9,354 bases of DNA from Comamonadaceae bacterium UBA2334 (GCA_002344885.1 DDUQ01000130.1:10882-20235), one strand, 5' to 3'; shown: positions 1 to 6,619, counted from the stretch's first letter. The notes: generated from the letters alone by a model not told the origin. A program made the numbers and translations.

Positions 1-805
1 GCATGTTGATGTCTTTGGAGACCATCGCCACGACGCGACCCTTGTGGCGTTCGCTCAAGGCTTGCACAACGCCCAGAATCTGATTGTCTGCCTTGCCTTG
101 CGGGAGGCTGGTGGGCAGTGCGTAGTTCAGTGGTTCAGTCTGGAAATACAAACGCCCTTGGGCGGAGGTGTGGCCCGTGGCTGAGAGTGGCAGGCCCTGT
201 GACATGTCCTCGCCGGCCATGGCGGCCAGGGCATCCAGGGTGCGGCTGGCCTGGCGTCCGTTGCGGGCCACCTCTGTCATGCCTTTTTTCTGCCCGTCCA
301 GTTCTTCCAGAACGATCATGGGCAGGTACACGTCGTGCTCTTCGAACCGGAAAAGGCTCATCGGGTCATGCAGCAGCACATTGGTATCGAGCACGAACAG
401 CTTGGTCGGGCCACTGGGCTGGCCGGATTTTCTGGTCTTCTTGCGCGCGACCGTGCCGGCCGCTACCGGTGCGGACTCAAGTGTCGTAGCGGAGGTTGTT
501 GGTTCGGCGGGCTGGGCACCAAGACCGGTTAAATCTGCGGGCGCTGCCTGCGGCTGCTTTTCACTGCGGGCCAGCGGAGTGGCAGTGCCTGCCGCTGGCA
601 TCGTCTCGACCCGAGGTGGCCTTCTGCGGCCTTTTGGCGCAACCGACTGAGCAGAAACGGGTTGCGTTGTCGACATTGTCTTGCCGACAAGTTCGGGTGC
701 CGACGCAGGCTTGATTCGGCTGGACGCCGAGCCCAGTGCCTGAAGGGCATGTTGATCCAAAGCGAGGCGCGCGGCTTTCTTGGCTGGAGGAGGGGGCAGG
801 GGCAT
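1..805 (-). CDS. PIN-domain PhoH family ATPase, N-terminal part (cut by window edge)
   Basis: This frame is open from the ATG at 805 to the window edge, giving 268 residues with no stop. Residues 1-134 are a low-complexity Ala/Pro/Thr-rich stretch with basic patches (RKKTRK near 121-126). A PIN nuclease-like domain starts at about 135 with KLFVLDTNVLLHDP. Its four expected acidic positions are visible: D140 (LDTN), E168 (VLEELDG), D240 (KADNQIL) and D264 (VSKDINM). In known PIN-PhoH fusions (PhoH2 type) this domain is followed by a PhoH P-loop ATPase, and the family is linked to RNA unwinding and cleavage. Here the ATPase would lie off the window, so it is inferred. The start is uncertain: no good ribosome site precedes ATG 805, and an in-frame ATG at 676 (residue 44) is an alternative. 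It is separated from the peroxiredoxin gene upstream by a terminator, so it is probably transcribed on its own. Confidence 0.9.
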   Translation of the reverse strand, partial: MPLPPPPAKKAARLALDQHALQALGSASSRIKPASAPELVGKTMSTTQPVSAQSVAPKGRRRPPRVETMPAAGTATPLARSEKQPQAAPADLTGLGAQPAEPTTSATTLESAPVAAGTVARKKTRKSGQPSGPTKLFVLDTNVLLHDPMSLFRFEEHDVYLPMIVLEELDGQKKGMTEVARNGRQASRTLDALAAMAGEDMSQGLPLSATGHTSAQGRLYFQTEPLNYALPTSLPQGKADNQILGVVQALSERHKGRVVAMVSKDINM

Positions 806-838
806 GGTCAGAGAGAGCAGGCAGAGTGAGCGTTGAGA

Positions 839-867
839 ATGTCAGGTTGTCGTCTGTGTGCTGGCAA
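839..867 (-). promoter_or_regulatory. Candidate sigma70 promoter for the PhoH-family gene
   Basis: On the minus strand, TTGCCA (862-867, 5 of 6 matches to the -35 consensus) is followed after 17 bases by TGACAT (839-844, only 3 of 6 matches to the -10). Transcription would begin near 832, leaving a leader of about 26 bases. It sits just past the terminator of the upstream gene, where a promoter is needed. The -10 match is weak, so this is only a suggestion. Confidence 0.27.
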
Positions 868-876
868 GACAAAGCA

Positions 877-906
877 AAAAGCCGTCAGGTTGCCCTGACG
901 GCTTTT
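877..906 (-). terminator. Intrinsic terminator downstream of the peroxiredoxin gene
   Basis: A perfect inverted repeat has 13-base arms (877-889 and 894-906) and a 4-base loop (890-893). The stem has a GC-rich core (GCCGTCAGG) flanked by A and T runs. Read on the minus strand it ends in a run of five T (880-876). It lies about 110 bases after the peroxiredoxin stop and 70 bases before the PhoH-family start, so it most likely ends peroxiredoxin transcription. Its symmetry could also stop transcripts from the other strand, but no plus-strand gene ends here. Confidence 0.85.
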
Positions 907-1013
907 CATTGAATGGTTCTGGTCTATGGGCACTGCAGCATGGCATCGGACCATTATGCCGCACCGCTGTGACACGACTGTCGCAACAGTCAAGCGAGCC
1001 TTTTCGAGACGGG

Positions 1014-1589
1014 TCACGCAACGGTGACGGCCGCTTCTTTGCTGACGCTTTCTTTTTTGGCAGCTTCTTTGGCACCCGCTTCGCGAGCAACAGTGGCTTC
1101 CTTGCTGGTTGCCGAGGCCGCTTTTTTCAGTGCTTTGACTGCTTTGAGTACTTCGTCGACATGACCAGGCACTTTCAGGCCACGCCATTCTTGTTTGAGA
1201 ACGCCATCCGGGCCGATCAGGAATGTGCTGCGCTCGATACCTTTGACTTTTTTGCCGTACATGATCTTGTTTTTGACCACGCCGAACATGTGGCACATTT
1301 TTTCTTCGGTGTCTGCAATCAGTTCGAAGGGCAGTTCCAGTTTGGCCTTGAACTCGTCGTGAGACTTCATGTTGTCGCGGGAGACACCGAAAACCGCAGC
1401 GCCAGCCTTGGCGAAGTCCTTGTACTTGTCACGGAACTGCATGGCTTCTGTGGTGCAGCCGGGCGTGTTGTCTTTGGGGTAAAAATAAAGCACCACCGTT
1501 TGACCCAGATGTGACTGGTTGGTAACCTTTACCTGTCCGGTGGCGTTGGATTCGAATTCGGGGATGAGTTTGTTGACAACGACTGCCAT
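1014..1589 (-). CDS. bcp: Bcp/PrxQ-type peroxiredoxin with a Lys/Ala-rich C-terminal tail
   Basis: A thioredoxin-fold thiol peroxidase of 191 residues that reduces hydrogen peroxide and organic hydroperoxides in the cytoplasm. The catalytic motif YPKDNTPGCT shows the P-x3-T-x2-C pattern with P38, T42 and peroxidatic C45. A conserved Arg is at R120 (RSTFLIGPDG). Many Bcp proteins, including E. coli Bcp, have a resolving Cys five residues after the first; here that position is M50. The only other Cys is C99 (EKMCHMFG), so the enzyme works either as a 1-Cys type or through C99. The core ends near 154, about the full length of E. coli Bcp, and is followed by some 37 residues rich in Lys, Ala, Glu and Ser (SKEA, AKEAAKKE). 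No frameshift is apparent. The ATG at 1589 fits the family N-terminus; a weak AGGG lies upstream. It is followed by a strong terminator and is probably transcribed alone. Confidence 0.93.
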   Translation of the reverse strand: MAVVVNKLIPEFESNATGQVKVTNQSHLGQTVVLYFYPKDNTPGCTTEAMQFRDKYKDFAKAGAAVFGVSRDNMKSHDEFKAKLELPFELIADTEEKMCHMFGVVKNKIMYGKKVKGIERSTFLIGPDGVLKQEWRGLKVPGHVDEVLKAVKALKKAASATSKEATVAREAGAKEAAKKESVSKEAAVTVA

Positions 1590-1623
1590 GCTGATGGAAC
1601 CCTGCCTAGGTTGGTTTTCTGTG

Positions 1624-1668
1624 CCTGCAGGAAGGCATGCCTGCCATCCCGAACAACCGCCTATTTTA
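1624..1668 (-). promoter_or_regulatory. Peroxiredoxin upstream region: candidate -10 box and two palindromes
   Basis: Between the Mth938-like gene and the peroxiredoxin gene are 247 bases without a gene (1590-1836). On the minus strand TAAAAT (1663-1668) matches the -10 consensus at 5 of 6 positions, but I find no good -35 at the right distance. Downstream of it, towards the gene, are two perfect palindromes one base apart: CCTGCAGG (1624-1631) and AGGCATGCCT (1633-1642). They would lie in the 5' leader of a transcript from this -10. They could be a regulator site or form a small hairpin; the regulator is unknown and the promoter is unproven. The rest of the gap (1669-1836) shows nothing I can name, and I see no terminator for the upstream gene there. 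Confidence 0.3.
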
Positions 1669-1836
1669 CCCTGAAGCTACCCGGCATCCGGTCGAGCGGC
1701 CAGCATTTCTTGGCTTGCGTGGCGCTTGCAGTGCGGGGGTTTTCCCTAGTTTGGGGTGGCATTTTCTGAAACGGTCAGGTTGCTATCGGCGGTGCTGGGC
1801 AGCTGAACTGAGCCGGATTGGGCTTGCCGATCGCCG

Positions 1837-2211
1837 TCAGGCGTCTTCGGGCAGCAGCACTGCCACCACTTTTCTGCCTTCCTGCACCAGGATGTTGTAG
1901 GTACGACAGGCCGCGCCGGTGCCCATGGTTTCGACGCCAATGCCCTGGCTGATGAGCGATGCATACAGAGAGGGGTGGGGAAACCGCAGTTGTGTGCCGC
2001 TGCCGAACACCACCAGTTCGGGCGTATGGGTCAGCAGGCATTCGAAGTCGGATGCCTTCAAGTCTGCGAAATGCTGTGCCGTCCAGGGTTCAATGCTGCC
2101 TCGGTGACTGAGCAGCAGGCTGCCTGTGTGACGCTGGTTGAGTACCTGTATCCAGCCTGGGCCGTAGGCCTGGATCGACGCCGCTGTGGCATGGTCTGCG
2201 TGTAGTTTCAT
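1837..2211 (-). CDS. Mth938-like domain protein (DUF498 family)
   Basis: A small protein of 124 residues that is entirely one Mth938-like domain. Recognisable family positions are YGPGWIQV (16-23), the central PELVVFGSGTQLRFPHP (64-80), GIGVETM (90-96) and the closing AACRTYNILVQEGR (100-113). The family includes archaeal MTH938 and the human complex I assembly factor NDUFAF3. No catalytic activity is established for the bacterial members, so I assign none. The start ATG at 2211 matches the usual MKLHAD beginning, although no clear ribosome site precedes it. It is transcribed divergently from alaA across 92 bases and lies upstream of the peroxiredoxin gene on the same strand. The 247-base gap makes a shared transcript with that gene uncertain. 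Confidence 0.88.
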   Translation of the reverse strand: MKLHADHATAASIQAYGPGWIQVLNQRHTGSLLLSHRGSIEPWTAQHFADLKASDFECLLTHTPELVVFGSGTQLRFPHPSLYASLISQGIGVETMGTGAACRTYNILVQEGRKVVAVLLPEDA

Positions 2212-2303
2212 GGGAACGCCACACTTTCGTGTGTGGATTCAGTCGGGTGGATGGCGAATTATGGTGAAATTGTAGGTTTCGCGCTTTCCACTGACTGCTG
2301 GCC
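2212..2303. promoter_or_regulatory. Divergent promoter region between the Mth938-like gene and alaA
   Basis: This 92-base spacer must hold the start signals for both genes. It contains an inverted repeat, CCACAC (2219-2224) with GTGTGG (2231-2236), separated by six bases. This sits right in front of the Mth938-like start and could be an operator or leader hairpin. Towards alaA, TATGGT (2260-2265) is a 4-of-6 match to a -10 box, with only a poor -35 (TTCAGT, 3 of 6) about 16 bases upstream. The location is sound; the individual hexamers are weak. Confidence 0.35.
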
Positions 2304-3644
2304 ATGACCGTTCGCACCATCTCGAAATCGTCCAAACTTTCCAATGTCTGCTACGACATCCGTGGGCCCATCATGGACCGGGCGCGTCAAATGGAAGACG
2401 AGGGCCAGAAAATCATCAAGCTGAACATCGGCAATCTGGCTGTGTTCGGGTTTGACAGCCCGGAAGAAGTGCAGCAGGACATGATCCGCAACCTGCCCAA
2501 CTCTGCAGGCTACTCTGACAGCAAGGGCATTTTTGCCGCCCGCAAAGCCGTCATGCATTACACGCAGCAGCAAGGCATCAAAGGCGTGACGCTGGACGAC
2601 ATTTATCTGGGCAATGGTGCCAGCGAGCTGATTGTGATGGCCACCAATGCTTTGCTGGACACGGGCGACGAGTTGCTGTTGCCGTCACCCGATTACCCGC
2701 TGTGGACGGCTGCGGCCAGTTTGTCCGGTGGGACCCCCGTGCACTACCGATGCGACGAAGAAAACGGCTGGATGCCCAATTTGGACGACATCAGGGCCAA
2801 AATCACGCCCCGCACCAAGGGTATTGTGGTCATCAATCCCAACAACCCCACCGGCGCGCTCTACGCCGACGAACTGCTGCTGGCCATCGTAGACCTGGCC
2901 CGCACCCATGGCCTGGTGATTTTTGCGGATGAGGTGTACGACAAGGTGCTGTACGACGGTGTGCACCACACCGCGATCGGCTCCTTGAGTGACGATGTGT
3001 TGACGCTGACCTTCAACTCATTGTCCAAGAGCTACCGCTCGTGTGGGTACCGGGCAGGCTGGATGGTGCTCTCGGGTGACAAAAAGCCCGCCAAGGACTA
3101 CATCGAGGGCCTCAACATGCTCTCCAACATGCGCCTGTGTTCCAACGTGCCGGGCCAGTACGCCATACAGACTGCGCTGGGTGGTTACCAGAGCATCAAT
3201 GAACTGGTGGGTGAGGGTGGTCGCCTGCGCCGTCAGCGGGATCTGGCCTACGAGCTGATTTCAGCGATTCCAGGGGTCAGTTGCGTGCGGCCGGCCGCGG
3301 CTCTGTACATGTTTCCACGGCTGGATCCACGGGTGTATCCGATTGAAGATGATCAGGCGTTTTTTCTCGATCTGTTGCAGGAGACCCGTGTGATGCTCGT
3401 CCAAGGCACGGGCTTCAATTGGCCCGCACCTGACCATTTCCGCATTGTGTTTCTGCCGCACGAAGACGATCTGCGCGAGGCCATCGGACGGGTCGCGCGT
3501 TTTCTGGAGCACGCACGCAAGCGCTTCGGGACCGAACAGTTGGCACAGGAACTGTCTGGTTCGGGATCTCAGGCATCGGCGGCGGACCCTGCCAAAAAAG
3601 AACCTGTCGCGCGACCTGCCCGCAGGGCGGCAAAAAAACGCTGA
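2304..3644 (+). CDS. alaA: Glutamate-pyruvate aminotransferase (alanine transaminase), AlaA type
   Basis: A fold-type I, PLP-dependent aminotransferase that moves the amino group from glutamate to pyruvate to make alanine in the cytoplasm. The N-terminus KSSKLSNVCYDIRGP and the bulk of the sequence run closely parallel to E. coli AlaA (YfbQ). Visible landmarks are NPNNPTG (179-185), D209 and Y212 in FADEVYD (PLP ring contacts), SLSKSYR with the Schiff-base lysine K242, R250 (GYRAGW) and R380 (DHFRIV), which binds the substrate carboxylate. The stretch after NIGN reads LAVFGF, where E. coli has PAPFGF. The protein has 446 residues against about 405 in E. coli. The excess is a C-terminal tail from about 406, ending in basic ARPARRAAKKR. 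The start is the only ATG that keeps the family N-terminus; its ribosome site is poor. It is followed after 62 bases by hom on the same strand. Confidence 0.94.
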   Translation: MTVRTISKSSKLSNVCYDIRGPIMDRARQMEDEGQKIIKLNIGNLAVFGFDSPEEVQQDMIRNLPNSAGYSDSKGIFAARKAVMHYTQQQGIKGVTLDDIYLGNGASELIVMATNALLDTGDELLLPSPDYPLWTAAASLSGGTPVHYRCDEENGWMPNLDDIRAKITPRTKGIVVINPNNPTGALYADELLLAIVDLARTHGLVIFADEVYDKVLYDGVHHTAIGSLSDDVLTLTFNSLSKSYRSCGYRAGWMVLSGDKKPAKDYIEGLNMLSNMRLCSNVPGQYAIQTALGGYQSINELVGEGGRLRRQRDLAYELISAIPGVSCVRPAAALYMFPRLDPRVYPIEDDQAFFLDLLQETRVMLVQGTGFNWPAPDHFRIVFLPHEDDLREAIGRVARFLEHARKRFGTEQLAQELSGSGSQASAADPAKKEPVARPARRAAKKR

Positions 3645-3692
3645 TTTGATAGCAATCAATTATTTTATTAAAAGCGCTGAACGTATTTTTAA
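3645..3692 (+). repeat. AT-rich intergenic repeat, copy A (forward orientation)
   Basis: Directly after the alaA stop lies an AT-rich stretch containing GATAGCA and the core TTAAAAGCGCTGAACG (3668-3683), followed by TATTTTTAA. The core matches, with changes, the reverse complements of copies B (after thrC) and C (after moaE): AAGCGCCAAGG and AAAAGCGCTAGAGC. The shared pattern is roughly ATAAAAGCGCTAGAGCC-ATTTT. Its composition differs sharply from the GC-rich genes on both sides. I recall such elements as frequent between genes in Comamonadaceae. The boundaries are approximate. Confidence 0.55.
3646..3674 (+). promoter_or_regulatory. Candidate sigma70 promoter for hom, inside repeat copy A
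   Basis: TTGATA (3646-3651, 5 of 6 to the -35 consensus) is followed after exactly 17 bases by TAAAAG (3669-3674, 4 of 6 to the -10). Transcription would start near 3681, giving a leader of about 26 bases before the hom ATG. If real, hom and thrC need not depend on read-through from alaA. No attenuator-like leader peptide rich in Thr or Ile codons fits into the short leader. Confidence 0.42.
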
Positions 3693-3706
3693 CTGAGAAA
3701 ACGAAC

Positions 3707-5029
3707 ATGAAACCCATTCAAGTTGGCCTGCTGGGCATTGGCACCGTTGGCAGTGGCACATTCCATGTGTTGCGACGCAACCAGGAAGAAATCAAGCGCC
3801 GTGCAGGCCGTGGCATCGAGATCACCATGGTGGCCGACCTCGATGTGGCCCGCGCCCAGGCTGTGGTGGGTGAGGGTGTGACCGTCGTCGGTGATGCGCG
3901 ACAGGTCATCGCCAACCCGGATATCGACATTGTCATCGAGCTGATCGGTGGCTATGGCGTGGCCAAGGCACTGGTCTTGGAAGCCATCGCTGCTGGCAAA
4001 CATGTGGTGACAGCCAACAAGGCCTTGCTGGCCGTGCACGGCACCGAGATTTTTGCGGCTGCCAGCGCCAAGGGTGTGATGGTTGCCTTCGAGGCGGCTG
4101 TGGCGGGTGGCATTCCCATCATCAAGGCGCTGCGCGAAGGCCTGACAGCCAACCGCATCCAGTGGCTGGCGGGCATCATCAACGGCACCACCAACTTCAT
4201 CCTGTCGGAAATGCGTGACAAGGGCTTGGACTTCGACGTGGTACTGGAAGAGGCGCAACGCCTGGGCTATGCCGAGGCAGACCCGACTTTTGACATCGAA
4301 GGTGTGGATGCAGCCCACAAGGCAACGCTGATGAGCGCCATTGCGTACGGTATTCCGGTGCAGTTCGACAAAGCCTACGTGGAAGGCATCACCAAGCTGG
4401 GCGCTGCCGACATCAAATACGCCGAGCAGTTGGGCTACCGCATCAAGCTGCTGGGGATCGCCAAACGCCAGGCCAACGGTATTGAGCTGCGGGTACACCC
4501 CAGTCTGGTGCCTGCCAAGCGCCTGATTGCCAACGTGGAAGGTGCCATGAACGCTGTGGTGGTGCACGGTGACGCTGTGGGGACCACCCTGTACTACGGC
4601 AAAGGCGCGGGCAGCGAGCCGACCGCCAGTGCCGTGGTCGCCGATCTGGTGGACATCACCCGCTTGCACACGGCCGATCCGCAAAACCGCGTGCCTCACC
4701 TGGCCTTCCAGCCCGGCGAGTTGTCCGATTTGCCCGTGTTGCCGATGGCCGAAGTCGTCACCAGCTATTACCTGCGCTTGCGCGTGGCAGACCAGGCGGG
4801 TGTGCTGGCGACCGTCACGGGCATTCTGGCGGGTGCGGGCATCAGTATCGACGCAGTTTTGCAGCGAGAGGCGGACGAGGTTGGCGGCGAAGGCAGCACC
4901 CAGACCGATGTGATCATCCTGACCCATGACACCCGAGAGGGCACGATGAATGCGGCCATCGAGCAGATGCAGGCTTTGCCGACGGTGCTTGCACCGATCA
5001 CACGCATCCGCAAGGAAGAGCTGGCCTGA
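3707..5029 (+). CDS. hom: Homoserine dehydrogenase with C-terminal ACT domain
   Basis: This enzyme reduces aspartate 4-semialdehyde to homoserine with NAD(P)H, the branch point towards threonine and methionine. At 440 residues it is the usual monofunctional length, with no fused aspartokinase. The order is a Rossmann domain with GIGTVGSG (10-17), then TANKALLA with the catalytic lysine K105. The catalytic domain follows, with GIINGTTNFIL (156-166) and YAEADPTFDIEGVDAAHK (188-205), where E190, D201 and K205 match the spacing of the substrate-binding residues of yeast homoserine dehydrogenase. From about 352 comes an ACT domain (SYYLRLRVADQAGVLATVT), the usual site of threonine feedback inhibition in long forms. 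The ATG at 3707 gives the family N-terminus MKPIQVGLLG; a weak GAG lies upstream. thrC follows 79 bases later, so the two are probably co-transcribed. Confidence 0.97.
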   Translation: MKPIQVGLLGIGTVGSGTFHVLRRNQEEIKRRAGRGIEITMVADLDVARAQAVVGEGVTVVGDARQVIANPDIDIVIELIGGYGVAKALVLEAIAAGKHVVTANKALLAVHGTEIFAAASAKGVMVAFEAAVAGGIPIIKALREGLTANRIQWLAGIINGTTNFILSEMRDKGLDFDVVLEEAQRLGYAEADPTFDIEGVDAAHKATLMSAIAYGIPVQFDKAYVEGITKLGAADIKYAEQLGYRIKLLGIAKRQANGIELRVHPSLVPAKRLIANVEGAMNAVVVHGDAVGTTLYYGKGAGSEPTASAVVADLVDITRLHTADPQNRVPHLAFQPGELSDLPVLPMAEVVTSYYLRLRVADQAGVLATVTGILAGAGISIDAVLQREADEVGGEGSTQTDVIILTHDTREGTMNAAIEQMQALPTVLAPITRIRKEELA

Positions 5030-5096
5030 CAGGCAGCATGCGGGCGCTGTCGCCGGCTGGGGTCGGCAGGTGGCGTTTGTATGGCCCACCCCCTAC

Positions 5097-5101
5097 AGGA
5101 C
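5097..5101 (+). promoter_or_regulatory. Ribosome binding site deciding the thrC start
   Basis: AGGAC ends seven bases before the ATG at 5109. It supports this start over an upstream in-frame ATG at 4950, which lies inside hom and would add 53 residues unlike any threonine synthase. Confidence 0.7.
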
Positions 5102-5108
5102 ACGGAAC

Positions 5109-6536
5109 ATGAAATACATCTCGACCCGTGGCGACCAGTCGCCCAAACATTTTTGTGACATCCTGCTGGAAGGTCTCGCGCCCGATGGGGGCCTTTACCT
5201 GCCGGAAAGCTATCCCAGTGTGGACGATGCCACGCTGACCCGCTGGCGCGAGGTGTACCACCAGCAGGGTTATGCCGACCTGGCGTTTGAGATCCTGTCG
5301 CTTTACATCGACGACATCCCGGCCGACGATCTGCGGGCCCTGTGCCGCAAAACTTACACGGCCGAGGTGTTTGGCACTGGCGAAATCGTGCCGCTGCGCC
5401 ACCTGGAGGATGGCTTGTGGCTGGAAGCCTTGTCGAACGGCCCCACGCTGGCCTTCAAGGACATGGCCATGCAGCTGCTGGGCAACCTGTTCGAGTATGA
5501 ACTGGGCCGTCGCGGTGCCGAGCTGAACATTCTGGGCGCCACCAGCGGCGACACAGGCAGTGCTGCCGAGTACGCCATGCGCGGCAAAAAAGGTGTGCGC
5601 GTCTTCATGACCAGCCCGCATGGCCGCATGAGCCCCTTCCAGCAGGCGCAAATGTTCAGCCTGATGGATGACAACATCTTCAACATTGCCATTGAAGGTG
5701 TGTTTGACGATTGCCAGGACATCGTGAAGGCTGTGTCCAACGACCTTGACTTCAAACGGCAGTACAAGATCGGCACGGTCAATTCCATCAACTGGGCGCG
5801 CCTGCTGGCCCAGGTGGTTTACTACTTTGCCGGTTACATCCAGGCCACGGAGGAGAACAGTCAACAGGTCAGTTTCACCGTGCCCAGCGGCAACTTTGGC
5901 AACGTGTGCGCGGGCCATGTGGCCAGGCAGATGGGCCTGCCGATTGCGCAGCTGGTGGTGGCCACCAACGAAAACGACGTGCTCGACGAATTCTTCCGCA
6001 CTGGCGTGTACCGCGTACGCGGCAGCGCCGACACGCACGAAACGTCTAGCCCCAGCATGGACATTTCGAAGGCCAGCAACTTTGAACGCTTTGTGTTCGA
6101 CCTGTTGGGCCGCAATGCCACGCGTACCGCAGCGTTGTTCGGCTCGCAGCTCAACCAGGTTGGCCAGTTCGACCTGAGCGCCGACCCGCTGTTTGCGCAG
6201 GCCGCAGGCGTTTATGGTTTTGCCAGCGGCAAAAGCACCCATTCCGACCGGCTTGCCACCATCCGCGATGTGTTCCAGCGACATGGCATGGTCATCGACA
6301 CCCATACCGCTGACGGCGTCAAAGTGGCTCGCGAGCATGTGCAAGCTGGCACGCCCATGGTCGTGCTCGAAACGGCGCTGCCGATCAAGTTTGCCGAGAC
6401 CATCCATGAAGCCCTTGGCCAGTTGCCCGACCGTCCGGCCAAGTTCAACGGGATCGAAGCTTTGCCCAAACGAGTGGTGGTCATGCCCTCAGATGCAGCG
6501 CGGGTCAAAACCTTCATCACCGAACGGTGCAGTTGA
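5109..6536 (+). CDS. thrC: Threonine synthase
   Basis: A fold-type II PLP enzyme that converts O-phosphohomoserine to threonine and phosphate in the cytoplasm, the last step of threonine synthesis. The protein has 475 residues and starts MKYISTRG, as usual for the longer bacterial and fungal type of the family. GPTLAFKDMAMQ holds the PLP lysine K117, ATSGDTGSAA (144-153) is the substrate and phosphate loop, and PSGNFGN (259-265) is the glycine-rich loop that grips the PLP phosphate. Late motifs such as TADGVKVA (400-407) and ETALPIKFAE (421-430) are present. The open frame extends upstream into hom, but the ATG at 5109 has a good ribosome site and the family N-terminus. It lies behind hom. 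Homoserine kinase, which makes its substrate, is not in the window and must be elsewhere, as in many betaproteobacteria. Confidence 0.97.
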   Translation: MKYISTRGDQSPKHFCDILLEGLAPDGGLYLPESYPSVDDATLTRWREVYHQQGYADLAFEILSLYIDDIPADDLRALCRKTYTAEVFGTGEIVPLRHLEDGLWLEALSNGPTLAFKDMAMQLLGNLFEYELGRRGAELNILGATSGDTGSAAEYAMRGKKGVRVFMTSPHGRMSPFQQAQMFSLMDDNIFNIAIEGVFDDCQDIVKAVSNDLDFKRQYKIGTVNSINWARLLAQVVYYFAGYIQATEENSQQVSFTVPSGNFGNVCAGHVARQMGLPIAQLVVATNENDVLDEFFRTGVYRVRGSADTHETSSPSMDISKASNFERFVFDLLGRNATRTAALFGSQLNQVGQFDLSADPLFAQAAGVYGFASGKSTHSDRLATIRDVFQRHGMVIDTHTADGVKVAREHVQAGTPMVVLETALPIKFAETIHEALGQLPDRPAKFNGIEALPKRVVVMPSDAARVKTFITERCS

Positions 6537-6544
6537 GGTTGAGG

Positions 6545-6606
6545 GAATTTTTGTCTGAAATGCGCCTTGGCGCTTATAGATAAGTGTTCGTGTGCTACTT
6601 TTTTTG
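6545..6606 (-). repeat. AT-rich intergenic repeat, copy B (reverse orientation)
   Basis: The 83-base gap between thrC and mobB is mostly this element. Read on the minus strand it runs AAAAAAAGTAGCACACG, then ACTTATCTATAAGCGCC, then AAGGCGCATTTCAG. It shares the TATAAGCGC core and GTAGCA/GATAGCA flank with copy A, and the core with copy C. On the plus strand it contains a small perfect hairpin, GCGCC-TT-GGCGC (6562-6573), without a following T run, so I do not call it a terminator. Plus-strand TTGTCT (6551-6556) and TATAGA (6575-6580), 18 bases apart, are each 4-of-6 matches to promoter hexamers and could drive mobB. The boundaries are approximate. Confidence 0.5.
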
Positions 6607-6610
6607 AGGT
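6606..6610 (+). promoter_or_regulatory. Ribosome binding site for mobB with a TTG start
   Basis: GAGGT lies nine bases before the TTG at 6620. There is no in-frame ATG or GTG close by. The first in-frame ATG (residue 18) would remove the P-loop, so this site decides in favour of TTG. Confidence 0.75.
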
Positions 6611-6619
6611 AATCGGCGC

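Noticed and set aside
976..991. Small hairpin GACTGT-CGCA-ACAGTC just after the peroxiredoxin stop
   Set aside because: The stem has only six base pairs and no T run follows on the minus strand. The much stronger terminator at 877-906 explains transcript end.
1637..1900. Possible small plus-strand gene in the gap upstream of the peroxiredoxin gene
   Set aside because: The frame runs into the certain Mth938-like gene, has no ribosome site, and its translation has no recognisable features.
3689..5089. A 466-codon open frame antisense to hom
   Set aside because: It mirrors hom in a fixed register, its protein is rich in His, Gln, Gly and Val with no recognisable domain, and hom is certain. Such frames are a by-product of GC-rich codon bias.
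4998..6407. A 469-codon open frame antisense to thrC
   Set aside because: Same reasoning: it is the shadow of a certain gene, with no family features and no start signal.
6562..6573. GCGCC-TT-GGCGC hairpin after thrC as a terminator
   Set aside because: The stem has five base pairs with a two-base loop and is followed by TTATAGATAAG rather than a T run.
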